A stretch of DNA of 64,000 nt from Paenibacillus xylanilyticus. Lineage in GTDB: Bacteria; Bacillota; Bacilli; Paenibacillales; Paenibacillaceae. Below, in pieces: positions 17,365-27,803 of this stretch. The notes beneath the pieces were generated by a model. That model was not told where the DNA came from. It was given only the letters and a program-made list of their open reading frames with translations, and did not search any database. Within the stretch, counting starts at the first letter, position 1. Each line of letters opens with the position of its first letter. The stretch lies in the NCBI RefSeq assembly GCF_013359935.1, contig NZ_JABMCB010000178.1, forward strand, positions 62,001 through 126,000. Reading direction: 5' to 3'. The position numbers and the translations under genes were made by a program.

Positions 17365-17393
17365 AGATTAATATGCAACACACGTAATGTCAA
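17365..17393 (-). promoter_or_regulatory. sigma-A-type promoter of the glycine riboswitch/sda operon
   Basis: On the minus strand a consensus TTGACA (17388-17393) is followed after exactly 17 bases by TAATCT (17365-17370). Transcription would begin near 17358, about 65 bases before aptamer I. A start closer to the aptamer from another -10 cannot be excluded. Confidence 0.6.
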
Positions 17394-17429
17394 TAAAAGT
17401 GACGTATCATTATCATCTTGGGAATAGTA

Positions 17430-18614
<1,185 letters not shown>

Positions 18615-18697
18615 CTAGCTTATGTCGCCGGATCGAGATCATCTTCTATCTATATGCGTCCTGTCACGGGATCGTTCAGTCGAAAACAGTATGATGC

Positions 18698-19978
18698 CTA
18701 ACCACTAAATGATTTTTTGGAAGACTCATGTTCGCCATAAAATAGTTGTCTGGAAGGAAACCAGCTAGTAAGCCACAATAGGAGAGCACCCAGCATAAGA
18801 ATTGCTGAAACAACCGTATACACCGTCCGAAGGGATATCACTTCAGCAACTCCCCCCATTGCCAAAATTGAGATGACCTGTAAAGCACTCAGCATCAGTC
18901 CAAGCACGCTGCTCATCCTCCCCATCAGGTCCACCGGAATATTATTCTGATAAAAGGTAACCAGACCCGTGTTCGCCAGTGCGGAACACAGCCCAAGCAT
19001 AATAAAGGCGAATGCTGCAAGCTCGAACGAAAATGAACGAGCGAACAGGAAATAGCCAAGCGCGACCAGGAGCACACCACCGCCCATCATATGACGGATA
19101 GGCAAGTGTTTGGCGAATAACCAAACCAATAGAGATCCAGCCAAATAGCCAACTCCGGTAACACTCATCAACGCGCCATACTGCGATTCGGACAGGTTCA
19201 TTACTTGACGGATAAACACCACTTCCTGCGCATCGAGCGACATGCCGATGACGAGAATGATCTGGAACAAAGCATAGACTCCGACCACATAACCTGATTG
19301 ATGACTGAAGTGCAGCACGGCACGCCAATCCTGTGCAATCAGACGTGGGGTTAGCCTTGTCCCCGTTCCGCGGTTCTGCTCTCCAATGCCCAGCCTTGGC
19401 AAGAACATCAGGATCAGTGCAGACACAACAAAGGAAGCTGCATTGGCATAGATCGCGGCCACAGGAGACAGATAGATCAGCATAACTCCCGCTATGGCCG
19501 GACCGGTAATAAAAGCGCCTGAGCTGATCATCGCCTGCAGGGAATTGAATCGCTTTCGCCGCTCAGCAGGAACCAGCCGGGTAATATATACCTGTGAAGA
19601 CGGCACAAATATGGAGGACGACATACTGACAAGAAACATGACGCCATACATCATCCATAGACTCGGCATCAGCGGAAGCACTGCCACGAGTACAGCTCTC
19701 ACCAGATCGGCTCCAATCATCATCTGCCGCTGGTCATAGCGGTCGATCAGACTGCCTGACCAGAACTTGGTGCATACCGAGGCAATAGGGGAGATGATCC
19801 ACAATCCTGCTACTGCTGCTGGAGACTGAGTCATGTTGAGCACCATCAGATTAATAGCCACAATGTAGATAAAATCCCCCAGATTGGATATGCCTACTCC
19901 ACCAAGCAGCAATCCGGCATGTTTCCATCCACCTCGCCGGCTTGTTTCCGCTTCCCCCTTTTTGTGATCATTGCTCAT
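18698..19978 (-). CDS. MFS efflux transporter
   Basis: 426 residues with about 12 transmembrane helices; similar in pattern to the macrolide/siderophore-exporter-like MFS group (opening GVGISNLGDFIYIVAINLMV, with D in TM1 and the loop SGSLIDRYDQRQMMIGADLVRA corresponding to the MFS motif A between TM2 and TM3). TM4-5 carries SSSIFVPSSQVYITRLVPAERRKRFNSLQ. AGGAGGGG precedes the ATG at 19978. The C-terminus is short and cytoplasmic. It is a likely drug or metabolite exporter; the substrate cannot be told. It stands alone, with a terminator of ydbT following on the same strand downstream of its promoter region. Confidence 0.88.
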   Translation of the reverse strand: MSNDHKKGEAETSRRGGWKHAGLLLGGVGISNLGDFIYIVAINLMVLNMTQSPAAVAGLWIISPIASVCTKFWSGSLIDRYDQRQMMIGADLVRAVLVAVLPLMPSLWMMYGVMFLVSMSSSIFVPSSQVYITRLVPAERRKRFNSLQAMISSGAFITGPAIAGVMLIYLSPVAAIYANAASFVVSALILMFLPRLGIGEQNRGTGTRLTPRLIAQDWRAVLHFSHQSGYVVGVYALFQIILVIGMSLDAQEVVFIRQVMNLSESQYGALMSVTGVGYLAGSLLVWLFAKHLPIRHMMGGGVLLVALGYFLFARSFSFELAAFAFIMLGLCSALANTGLVTFYQNNIPVDLMGRMSSVLGLMLSALQVISILAMGGVAEVISLRTVYTVVSAILMLGALLLWLTSWFPSRQLFYGEHESSKKSFSG

Positions 19979-20122
19979 CCATTACACCCCTCCTTAATGA
20001 ATCATCTAATTACAGAAAGGAAAATTCCATTAAATGTATTATCCCCTATTTCATCTTCTTTCGCAGTAACAAAAGGATCATGCCAAACGTTGTTGTTCAC
20101 GTTTAGTTAGCCTCCCAAACAT

Positions 20123-20150
20123 AAAAAAGACTGCCGGCATTCCGGCAGCC
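20123..20150 (-). terminator. terminator of the YdbS/YdbT operon
   Basis: On the minus strand CTGCCGG, loop AATG and CCGGCAG (20131-20148) are followed by TCTTTTTT (20123-20130). A classical intrinsic terminator, 34 bases after the ydbT stop. Confidence 0.92.
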
Positions 20151-20183
20151 TTAAATGGGTACATTCTTCGTGATATTCGATTT

Positions 20184-21707
20184 TCATCTCTTCATAAAGG
20201 CAGAAGCCTGCCGAAACCAGTCCTTAACAGCATTGGCCTGTTCCCGTTCCAGAAAAACCGCTTTAAAGCCGATTCGATTCACCATAAGTTTCGCCCGGAC
20301 GGATAATAAGGATTTGCTTCGCTGCCCAGACGTAGCAACAGTATTCACCGTGACCACATGAGGCCGGCGCATTAATGCCGTACTGCGGGATATGGTCCGG
20401 TGGCGAAGTGTTAACAGCTTACCTTGAATACTCATCCCCTCATCTTTGAAGCATCCGTATCCCCACACGGCGCATAAGGGCAATAAGAGAAACAGCAGTG
20501 CGCCTGTTGGGCCCAGAAACACGGTTCCCGCCGTTCCGAGCACGGCTGCACCAAGCAATTTCCAGCGCATGAACAGCCAGAGGGCCCGCTTCGGAGGGCA
20601 GGTAACGGGTGGCTGTAATTCGAATTGCGGTACAATTCGGGCAAGCAGCTCATTCACATCACGAAGCGGCAGCAGCGGATGCAGCATCATTTTTTTCTCC
20701 GTCTCTGAAGTCAGAACAAAAATCTCCACCTCGGCATAACCAAATGGCTGTCGCAGCAGCCCTTCCTTGACCTCCACTGCCTGTACCTTACCAGGAGAAA
20801 ACACATGCTTTTTCCGGTCGAGCAGACCGGAGACAATGGTAATATTACCGCCTTCCTGTTCTACGGTAAATCCGGCATATTTGATCGTGAACAGCACTGC
20901 CGACAGGATCCAAGCCAGCAAAAACATGACGGGAACAAGTCCGAGCCACCAAATCGCTGACAGCTGTCCAGCCCGTTCAACCAGACTGCTGTAGAAATGA
21001 TCCGGTAGCAGGTCATCTGCGAATGAATAGACCCCTGTACCAAATACCACAACAAGCGGCAGATTCATCGTTGTCAATGCTCCGGCAAACAGTCTGCCGG
21101 CTGACAGCCGCAGCAGAACCTCCCGCTCTCGCTGCACAAGGGGAGCAGGCCCCTCCTGTATAACCCCCTCATTCTGCTCAGGAGATTCTCCCTCTTCATG
21201 GTGAGCATGCTCATGAGCATATTCGGCTGCGGCAGGTGCTTCCTCTTTCTTCGCAGCTTCACTTCGCTTCTGATATAGCCATTGCTCTACCCGCTCGGCC
21301 TCCGCAATTGCCAGAGCGGGTAGCACCCCATCCGCCTCTGCGTTGCCTCCAGGCGTCTCAATCTTGAGCTGAGCCAGCCGGAGGATCCGCTGAATCAGAG
21401 GCTGTTGTGTCTGGATGGAGTGAATCCGGCTGAAATAGATCGATTTCTCCTCCCGGACAAATATGCCCCGGCGCAGAACAATCCGATCTTCCTGCAGCGT
21501 ATAGCTGAATTTACGCCATGTAAACCAACCATACAAGACAAAAGGCAGCACGATTACTACAATCGCCGCAGCATAACCGTACCAGGGGAACTTGCTCCAG
21601 TTCACGCCTTTGATGATGAGCAAAACGAGGATTGGAATGATGGACTTCATTACGCTAAAAAAGGGGAATAAGACGTACAACTTATGTAGACGCTTCGGTT
21701 CATTCAT
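20184..21707 (-). CDS. ydbT: bacterial PH-domain membrane protein, YdbT-like
   Basis: 507 residues. Paired N-terminal transmembrane helices (about 13-60) are followed by repeated bPH2 (DUF304) domains, the first around YTLQEDRIVLRRGIFVREEKSIYFSRI, separated by further membrane pairs (about 215-275 and 395-440). A charged linker (about 150-185, rich in Glu, Ala and His) is unusual. In B. subtilis ydbS-ydbT is in the SigW regulon and has been linked to protection against the lantibiotic amylolysin. The ATG overlaps the ydbS stop by 8 bases. Here it is the last gene of an operon headed by a two-component system instead of a SigW unit, which suggests a different induction route. Confidence 0.85.
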   Translation of the reverse strand: MNEPKRLHKLYVLFPFFSVMKSIIPILVLLIIKGVNWSKFPWYGYAAAIVVIVLPFVLYGWFTWRKFSYTLQEDRIVLRRGIFVREEKSIYFSRIHSIQTQQPLIQRILRLAQLKIETPGGNAEADGVLPALAIAEAERVEQWLYQKRSEAAKKEEAPAAAEYAHEHAHHEEGESPEQNEGVIQEGPAPLVQREREVLLRLSAGRLFAGALTTMNLPLVVVFGTGVYSFADDLLPDHFYSSLVERAGQLSAIWWLGLVPVMFLLAWILSAVLFTIKYAGFTVEQEGGNITIVSGLLDRKKHVFSPGKVQAVEVKEGLLRQPFGYAEVEIFVLTSETEKKMMLHPLLPLRDVNELLARIVPQFELQPPVTCPPKRALWLFMRWKLLGAAVLGTAGTVFLGPTGALLFLLLPLCAVWGYGCFKDEGMSIQGKLLTLRHRTISRSTALMRRPHVVTVNTVATSGQRSKSLLSVRAKLMVNRIGFKAVFLEREQANAVKDWFRQASAFMKR

Positions 21708-22203
21708 CGTGATCTTCCACCTTGGCCAGATGTCCGATATTGCGCTTCAACTGCTCCGCTTCTTCCCTTTCCAGTCCGGCAATGTGAAGCGTGGCTGCTG
21801 CCGTAACGATGCTGACTTTGGCAAGCCCATACTTTCGCAGCAGCGGACCACTCTCCAGTTCCACCTGCTGTACACGTGTCATCGGCACAATCGTATCCGT
21901 CTGCCACAGCCAGCCGGAGTGAATTTCCAACTCGTCTTCAGCAACCCGGAAACTGAAATGCCGGTACCGCAATCCAGGCAGAATCCAGGTGTACCAGATT
22001 AGTGAAATGATGAAAAGCCCCACACCCATCCAACCCGGCCACTGTACCCACTCCTTAACCCATGCGACAATCAGATATGCGATGGCCAGAAGAGTCAACA
22101 GCCCGTTGACCATTAAGGCCGTCAGGGCTGTTGCTTGTTTGGCTTTGGGGTGGAGACGCCGCAGTTCTCCGTTATTATGCTCTGTGTAATCCATTGCTTC
22201 CAT
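21700..22203 (-). CDS. ydbS: bacterial PH-domain membrane protein, YdbS-like
   Basis: 167 residues: an N-terminal cytoplasmic stretch, two transmembrane helices (about 24-70, ALMVNGLLTLLAIAYLIVAW and GVGLFIISLIWYTWIL), and a bPH2 domain (FRVAEDELEIHSGWLWQTDTIVPMTRVQQVELESGPL). The partner protein YdbT follows with an 8-base overlap, consistent with a membrane complex. A GGAGAG ribosome binding site lies 13 bases before the ATG. It is 22 bases downstream of the lipoprotein gene in the same direction, so it is likely the fourth gene of one transcript. Confidence 0.85.
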   Translation of the reverse strand: MEAMDYTEHNNGELRRLHPKAKQATALTALMVNGLLTLLAIAYLIVAWVKEWVQWPGWMGVGLFIISLIWYTWILPGLRYRHFSFRVAEDELEIHSGWLWQTDTIVPMTRVQQVELESGPLLRKYGLAKVSIVTAAATLHIAGLEREEAEQLKRNIGHLAKVEDHDE

Positions 22204-22233
22204 TGCTTAACTCACACTCTCCTACAATTCGAA

Positions 22234-23325
22234 TTAAAGCTGATTGGGCAGTGTCAGATCCTTCGCCCACGCTTGAAGCTTCTCCTTCGTCCATTCTTCG
22301 TTCTCACCCATGATGGAGTAGCGCAGTCCATTCTCGCTCCATGATATGTTCCGGATGCTCTTCATATACGAACCCTCGGTGTCCCGAACCTCAATCTTGG
22401 ACTCATCAGGCAGCAGTGTATCATCACCATTTTCATCCGGCGCCTGGAATACCGTCAGACTCACTTCCACCTTGTTGTTGTTGACATAATACAAAGTCAC
22501 TTCGTCCCTGCCGAAATCTCCACTTGATGAATACATCTCAATCCGTGACAGTTCAAGCGCACCGTTCATATACTGCAGAAAGGGTTGTCCCAAAGCTTGT
22601 TCAGCTTCTTCCAGACTCACTTCCGAACTCTGGGTTAGATCATTCAGATCCTTCACATCAACCCCCTTGGGGATGTCGATCACGAACGTATCCTCAGAAA
22701 ATTCAGGATCATATTGAATCGGATCATAGACCATTTCAGACTTTTCATCACCATATGTGCTAATGACTTTAACAATCATCCACGTTTTGGGGTCTACCCA
22801 ATACTCGGAGGAGATGGATAATGTGCCTTCTTCTTTTGGCGTCAGTTTAATGTGAATGACATCCTGTCCGTGAAGCTTTTCCTGTCCCATCATATCCACA
22901 TCATGGGAATCCCGCAACCGTTCCAGCTGATCCACCAGCATCTGCTTTTGAGTCTGTTCAGGCTGTTGTCCCATGGCAGATACGTCCATCGAATAGGCCG
23001 TACCCGTCTCCTTTTCGTAAATGGTAATGTCCGTTCCGTTATTGACCGCGTAGCTTACGTTGCCATTCTCCTCTGTTTCTGTGCGCTTACGCCCTGTCTC
23101 TCCGTCGACCCATTCCTTGATGTGCATGGTGTGGTTCAGCTTGTCATCCGACCACACCTTCATGACACCTTCAGCGTAATACGAAGCGGGTTCCGTTTCT
23201 GCACTGACGACCTTCTCGATCATCTCATCACCAGACAGGCCGAGCATATCCTTCTCCGCACAACCCCCGAGCATTGAACCTGCAAGTATGGCCGTTCCTA
23301 GCATCATCCATCCTTTTTTCATCAT
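22234..23325 (-). CDS. lipoprotein with LolA/RseB-like beta-sheet domain
   Basis: 363 residues. A lipoprotein signal peptide ends in the lipobox LGGC, so the mature protein is anchored to the outer face of the membrane. The body resembles outer-membrane-lipoprotein-carrier/RseB-type half-barrel proteins (YAEGVMKVWSDDKLNHTMHIKEW, EYWVDPKTWMIVKV, PIQYDPEFSEDTFVIDIPKG). A C-terminal region (about 240-360) looks like the DUF4367 type. The first ATG (23334) touches GAGAGG, so an ATG 9 bases later is preferred. Its position right after a histidine kinase suggests it modulates signal perception or is itself an output; both are inference. Confidence 0.8.
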   Translation of the reverse strand: MMKKGWMMLGTAILAGSMLGGCAEKDMLGLSGDEMIEKVVSAETEPASYYAEGVMKVWSDDKLNHTMHIKEWVDGETGRKRTETEENGNVSYAVNNGTDITIYEKETGTAYSMDVSAMGQQPEQTQKQMLVDQLERLRDSHDVDMMGQEKLHGQDVIHIKLTPKEEGTLSISSEYWVDPKTWMIVKVISTYGDEKSEMVYDPIQYDPEFSEDTFVIDIPKGVDVKDLNDLTQSSEVSLEEAEQALGQPFLQYMNGALELSRIEMYSSSGDFGRDEVTLYYVNNNKVEVSLTVFQAPDENGDDTLLPDESKIEVRDTEGSYMKSIRNISWSENGLRYSIMGENEEWTKEKLQAWAKDLTLPNQL

Positions 23326-23358
23326 ACCACTCATCCTCTCTTATTTCGTTCAAAATCT

Positions 23359-24822
23359 CTACGCTTCAGGCAGTCGGCATGCTGCCAGCGTTCCGTATCC
23401 CTCGGATGACCACATGCGCATATCCCCTCCGTGCCTTATGGCAATCCGTTTGGCTATGCTCAATCCCAGACCCGAACCTCCTGCATAACCGTTCTCCTCC
23501 TGATTCTGATGTTGAACATAGGGCTCGAAAATGCGACCCAGCTGTTCTTTAGGAATAGCAGGTCCTTCATTTTGCACCAGGATCAATGTTGCCCCTGCTC
23601 TGTACTCATTCAGCTCCAAATCCAGCGAAGGCATGATCCATTCCGGCAGCGGCTGATCTGAAGCAATGACACCCAGCCCCATTACACCATTCGTCCTTGT
23701 GTGGCGAAGTGCATTGTTAATCAAGTTATCTGTCAGGCGCATCAGCTGTTCGGGATGAACCTGGTACAGGTGGTTTGTGCAGACAACCGTCCTCACGTCA
23801 ATTTGTTCACGCTCGGCGAGTTCCCCATAACTCCCAAGAAGCATGTCGAAGAATTCTTCACCTTCCACCTCAACCATGGCCATCTCCGATTCACTGGAAC
23901 CCAGCGCTGTATACATCTCAAGTTCACCAATCATCCGTTTCATCCGCTCCACATTACCAAACAGCACGTCCCGGTACTCCTGTCTCTCCAGTGGCTCTAA
24001 GGATGTATCAACACTAAGCGCCTCCGCATAGGCACTAATGGACATTAACGGTGTCTTCAGGTCATGAGACAGCGAGGCGACCATGAGCTCTTTCTCTTGC
24101 TGCTCCTTCTCCACCTCTGCCTGAGTCTGTCTGACTTCCTCCTGCATCGCATCAAATTGCTGCAGCAACGTACCCATTTCGTCACGACGTATCGGTACAT
24201 CATTCATAGGAATTTCCCCCTGCGCAAAAGCATGCATCCTGCCCATCAGTTGTCTCATCGGGCGAAAAAGCTTTCTGGATAGCAGCCAGAGCACGGTGCC
24301 ATATAACAGGATAAAGAAAACGGCGGCGGACCCAATGACCCAGGTTGTCCGAATAGAGATGCCTTTAAGCCACTCTCCACGGAGCATGGTGATTTCATAA
24401 ATGCCAACCAGTTCGCCCTTTTCCCATACCGGTTTTTTCAGCGTAAACGTGCGATGACGAGTCTGCATATCGTACAGATCCCGATATAATTCCGAGCCCC
24501 TGACAGTATAAGCACCGGCAGACCAGGTATCCCCGCCAGATGTATACACCCGAATGCCTGATGGCAAATACAAATCAAAGTTCACTTGTTCATTCGCCAG
24601 TTTGGAGAGCGTAGCATAGGCATCAGCCGATTGCAGACGGTACAGACCTGGTTCAGATAATACCTGCTCAATAGGAGCCAGCCGTCCGGATAACTCCACA
24701 TACTCCGTTACGGCAAGCTGTTCGTTATAGTAGTTGTACAGGGAGAATAGCGCCCAGCCTGCGGCGACAGGCAGCAGCATCACAATGAGAAAAGCAATCA
24801 TCAACCAGTATTTCAGCTTCAT
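23359..24822 (-). CDS. sensor histidine kinase
   Basis: About 487 residues: transmembrane helix 1 (6-30), an extracellular domain of about 135 residues, transmembrane helix 2 (about 167-190), HAMP, HisKA (SLSHDLKTPLMSISAYAEAL), HATPase_c (DNLINNALRHTRT, QNEGPAIP, GSGLGLSIAKRI). Its ATG overlaps the response regulator stop by 4 bases (ATGA at 24819-24822); a longer frame to 24861 has no support. The lipoprotein gene starts about 34 bases downstream. With that and YdbS/YdbT it forms a putative envelope stress module. Confidence 0.94.
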   Translation of the reverse strand: MKLKYWLMIAFLIVMLLPVAAGWALFSLYNYYNEQLAVTEYVELSGRLAPIEQVLSEPGLYRLQSADAYATLSKLANEQVNFDLYLPSGIRVYTSGGDTWSAGAYTVRGSELYRDLYDMQTRHRTFTLKKPVWEKGELVGIYEITMLRGEWLKGISIRTTWVIGSAAVFFILLYGTVLWLLSRKLFRPMRQLMGRMHAFAQGEIPMNDVPIRRDEMGTLLQQFDAMQEEVRQTQAEVEKEQQEKELMVASLSHDLKTPLMSISAYAEALSVDTSLEPLERQEYRDVLFGNVERMKRMIGELEMYTALGSSESEMAMVEVEGEEFFDMLLGSYGELAEREQIDVRTVVCTNHLYQVHPEQLMRLTDNLINNALRHTRTNGVMGLGVIASDQPLPEWIMPSLDLELNEYRAGATLILVQNEGPAIPKEQLGRIFEPYVQHQNQEENGYAGGSGLGLSIAKRIAIRHGGDMRMWSSEGYGTLAACRLPEA

Positions 24823-25529
24823 TCCAAAGGATCCCCTACAAATCGGTATCCACTGCCCCATACAGTCTGAATCCAGCGTGGTTGGTGGGGCTCATCACCC
24901 AGCTTGGCCCGCAGGCTCTTCACATGGACGGTAACCGTGCCTGAGCTTCCCGCTACCGGCTGATTCCATACATGTTCATATAGTTCCGCCTTGGTGAATG
25001 CCCTGCCCGGATGAGAGGCGAGCAATGTGAGCAAGGCCCATTCCTTGTTGGTCAGTACGACATCTTCCCCATGAAGCTGCACCCGCTGATTCAATAGGTC
25101 GATCGACAACCCGTCGTTATATAGTTGATGGGTTGAGTCAGGCTTGTTGCCCTGATATCTACGGTATCTGCTAAGATGGGATTCAATACGGGCCGTCAGT
25201 TCCGCCAGGCTGAATGGCTTGGTAATATAATCGTCAGCTCCCAAGCCAAGACCTCTGACTTTGCTCTCTTCTTCGATGCGTGCACTCATCATGAGCAGCG
25301 GAACGTCGCTGATCAGTCTGATATTTTTGCATACCGTGAACCCGTCCATTTCTGGCAGCATCAAATCCAACAAAACCAGTTGGTAGGTCCCTTCTCTGAA
25401 ATCTTCCCAGCTCTCCAGACCACTCGAAGCCCAAGTCACCCCGTACCCCTCACGCCGAAGATGGTCCATTAAAATGCGGGCAATTTCCGTGTCATCCTCC
25501 ACCAGCAATATGTTTATGTTGTCTCTCAT
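24819..25529 (-). CDS. OmpR-family response regulator
   Basis: 236 residues: receiver (EDD pocket near 11, phospho-acceptor in LVLLDLMLPEMDG, MMSARIE, ITKPFSLAE) and a winged-helix DNA-binding domain (LTNKEWALLTLLASHPGRAF, GTVTVHVKSLRAKLG, WGSGYRFVGDP). First gene of a probable five-gene operon: regulator, kinase, lipoprotein, ydbS, ydbT, with overlaps or gaps of about 35 bases or less throughout. The upstream region (25530-25640) is AT-rich, but I could not resolve a promoter. Confidence 0.95.
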   Translation of the reverse strand: MRDNINILLVEDDTEIARILMDHLRREGYGVTWASSGLESWEDFREGTYQLVLLDLMLPEMDGFTVCKNIRLISDVPLLMMSARIEEESKVRGLGLGADDYITKPFSLAELTARIESHLSRYRRYQGNKPDSTHQLYNDGLSIDLLNQRVQLHGEDVVLTNKEWALLTLLASHPGRAFTKAELYEHVWNQPVAGSSGTVTVHVKSLRAKLGDEPHQPRWIQTVWGSGYRFVGDPLE

Positions 25530-25643
25530 CGCTGTTTCATCCTCCCCATAACTGTATTGTAGTGAAGAATGTTCATCCCTCCGCAGAGTTTATACTTTCT
25601 TCATAAATGCGTTTCTTTGACATAAATACAGTAAAGCGTACGC

Positions 25644-25679
25644 AAAAAGAGCCCCCTGATCCCAGGACGCCCCCTCTTC
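25644..25679 (-). terminator. terminator of the phosphotransferase gene
   Basis: On the minus strand AAGAG and CTCTT enclose an inner CCTG/CAGG stem, followed by TTTTT (25644-25648). It lies about 55 bases after the stop codon at 25732. Confidence 0.65.
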
Positions 25680-25731
25680 CATTGGTTGACGCATGCTGTC
25701 GTTATGTCTTCCTTTCTGATTACGAAATAGG

Positions 25732-26784
25732 CTATAGATCATAGAAGATTTGTTGATTCTGGATATATGGCCGGCAATACTTGCTGCAAAGCTTGGGCAT
25801 CCGATCCTTCATCCACTCATGCCTGGACTCGTTTCCCATTTGGAAGGCAAAATAGCCAAACGTAAAGATCAGCATGAATCCTTCCATCAGCCTGATCTCT
25901 TGTTCCGTGAGCGGGGCCCTTTGTTTCGTATACCCGGACAGGAACACATCCCGTTCTTCCCGGTTGAAGATCAAGGCCGCACCTCCAGCATCAAAGAGAT
26001 AGTAACCATAACCGTACAAACAGAAGTCTATCATGGAAATCCCCTGTTCCGTCACCAGCAAATTGCCCCGGGTGATGTCTCCGTGAATCACTCCCCATGT
26101 CTCCGCATGGTGGGGGTATGCTTCCAGCTGTTTGTTGATATTATCGAATGTCTCACGTATCAGTTCAAAATCTTCTGGAGTAAAAATGCTTAATCTAACG
26201 CCTTCCTCGAGCTGCCTGAGCATGTTCAGATTTTCCTTGATGCTGCCGTAAGATGGGCGAACATCGGTCTGGTCTGCCCGAAAAGCTGCCTCTTCCGATC
26301 CCTGACCAGAAGTCTCAGATGTCTTATGTACACGACCATACTGATGAAGCGTCTGCATCTGCTCCCCCAGGTCATGAACTTGCTCCGCAGTCAGTCGCTC
26401 TCCTTGCTGAATGTCTCTGCCTTCAATCCATTCCAGCACCGTGCAATAGATCTCTTCCCCACTTTCCGAGAGCCAGACCGTAACCCAATCTCCAGATGAA
26501 TTACGAACGGGAATCTGAACACGTAATCCGGCAGTTGACTTCAATTCATGGAGAAGATTCATCTCCGCTTCCAGTGCCGGGCGTGTATGCTGAATCCCCG
26601 TCATGCTCGCAAAAGCAGCCTTATGTATACGCAGCAGAAACTTTTGTCCGCTTGCCTCATCAACGACTTGATACGTCAGGTTTTCATTGTGACGTATAAA
26701 AGAAACTAATGGATTATTCAAGGGGTAGTGTGTTATAACCTCAGCTGCCAAGTTGTCCAGGGATCGTTCATGGGACGTCGCCAC
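25732..26784 (-). CDS. aminoglycoside phosphotransferase-fold kinase (APH family)
   Basis: 350 residues, cytoplasmic. The APH-type Brenner motif reads GVIHGDITRGNLLV and the metal-binding motif ISMIDFCLYGYGYYLFD. The N-lobe has FLLRIHK with the ATP lysine region and ENLTYQV. The family includes homoserine kinase ThrB-like, choline, macrolide and fructosamine kinases; nothing here points to drug resistance specifically. The TTG at 26793 lies directly on the ribosome binding site AAGGAG, so the GTG at 26782-26784 with 9 bases of spacing is the better start. It is a single gene. The IDF.LYGYGYYLFD motif departs from the common DFD, but the metal-binding Asp is present. Confidence 0.82.
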   Translation of the reverse strand: MATSHERSLDNLAAEVITHYPLNNPLVSFIRHNENLTYQVVDEASGQKFLLRIHKAAFASMTGIQHTRPALEAEMNLLHELKSTAGLRVQIPVRNSSGDWVTVWLSESGEEIYCTVLEWIEGRDIQQGERLTAEQVHDLGEQMQTLHQYGRVHKTSETSGQGSEEAAFRADQTDVRPSYGSIKENLNMLRQLEEGVRLSIFTPEDFELIRETFDNINKQLEAYPHHAETWGVIHGDITRGNLLVTEQGISMIDFCLYGYGYYLFDAGGAALIFNREERDVFLSGYTKQRAPLTEQEIRLMEGFMLIFTFGYFAFQMGNESRHEWMKDRMPKLCSKYCRPYIQNQQIFYDL

Positions 26785-26935
26785 AGTTAACAACTCCTTC
26801 GGGGTTTATAGGTGATCGGTCTTCCATCGCTAATCCTTTGAATGTAAATCTGCAAACGTGAAAAGTCAGCGTAACTCTGGTTATCGTAGCATGATTGTTT
26901 TTGCCATGGCAAACTCTACCATTATTAAAATATAA

Positions 26936-26976
26936 AAAGCATAACCCCAAACTTTGTCGTTTGGGTGTTATGCTTT
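26936..26976. terminator. terminator of the pst operon
   Basis: Arms AAAGCATAAC plus CCCAAAC and GTTTGGG plus GTTATGCTTT pair over 17 positions with one bulge (26936-26976). It lies 60 bases after the pstB stop; the opposite orientation also ends in a run of T-rich sequence, so it may act both ways. Confidence 0.88.
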
Positions 26977-27035
26977 CGTCTCTAGTTATTTCTTTATATT
27001 ACACTCTATCCAATGCAATGCACTTCAAACTTCAA

Positions 27036-27791
27036 TTAACCGAAACGTCCCATAATGTATTCTTGCGTCAAACGGTTGTCCGGGTTGGTAAAGATATGCT
27101 CCGTATCCCCATGCTCAATCATGCTTCCCAGATAAAAATAAGCTGTGTAATCCGAGATGCGTGCCGCTTGCTGCATGTTATGGGTTACGATGACGATCCG
27201 AAGATCCTTCTTCAGCTCGGAAATCAATTCCTCCACTTTACCGGTAGATACCGGGTCCAGTGCAGATGCCGGCTCATCGAGCAGCAAAATTTGAGGATCA
27301 ACAGACAATGCCCGAGCAATACACAGACGCTGTTGTTGTCCACCAGAGAGGGACAGGGCCGACTCGTTCAGTCTGTCCTTCACTTCATCCCACAGCGCAG
27401 CGCGGCGCAAGCTTTTTTCCACAATTTCATCCAGATCCTTCTTACCTTTAATACCGCGGTAGCGGGGGCCAAACGCGATATTGTTATAGATGGACTTATG
27501 AAAAGGATTTGGCTTCTGCCACACCATCCCGATTTTCTGGCGTAGTTTAATTACATCCGTGCCTGGCTCGTTCAAGTCTTTACCATCCATCCAGATGTGT
27601 CCCTCTGTGCGGGAGCCGGAAATCTCATCATTCATGCGGTTGAGGGACCGCAAGAACGTGGATTTCCCGCAACCTGAAGGTCCGATCAGCGCTGTTACAC
27701 TGGCTTCAGGAAACGTCAGACTGATCTGCTTAACCGCCTGAAAATGTCCATAATATATGCTTAACTGTTCCGTACCGAAAGGTATGGCCAT
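27036..27791 (-). CDS. pstB: phosphate ABC transporter ATP-binding protein
   Basis: 251 residues, the usual PstB length. Walker [10 protein letters not shown], signature [17 protein letters not shown], Walker [13 protein letters not shown] and the switch histidine in VTHNMQQA. The PstB-specific features RSLNRMND and [18 protein letters not shown] are clear. It powers high-affinity phosphate uptake by PstA-PstC. It starts 12 bases after pstA. It is the last gene of the operon; no phoU follows, as the next sequence is the terminator. Confidence 0.97.
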   Translation of the reverse strand: MAIPFGTEQLSIYYGHFQAVKQISLTFPEASVTALIGPSGCGKSTFLRSLNRMNDEISGSRTEGHIWMDGKDLNEPGTDVIKLRQKIGMVWQKPNPFHKSIYNNIAFGPRYRGIKGKKDLDEIVEKSLRRAALWDEVKDRLNESALSLSGGQQQRLCIARALSVDPQILLLDEPASALDPVSTGKVEELISELKKDLRIVIVTHNMQQAARISDYTAYFYLGSMIEHGDTEHIFTNPDNRLTQEYIMGRFG

Positions 27792-27803
27792 GTTGGTTCC
27801 TCC

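Noticed and set aside
17069..17383. 104-codon minus-strand open frame
   Set aside because: It covers both glycine aptamers, has no ribosome binding site, and shows no protein-like composition; the RNA structure explains the conservation.
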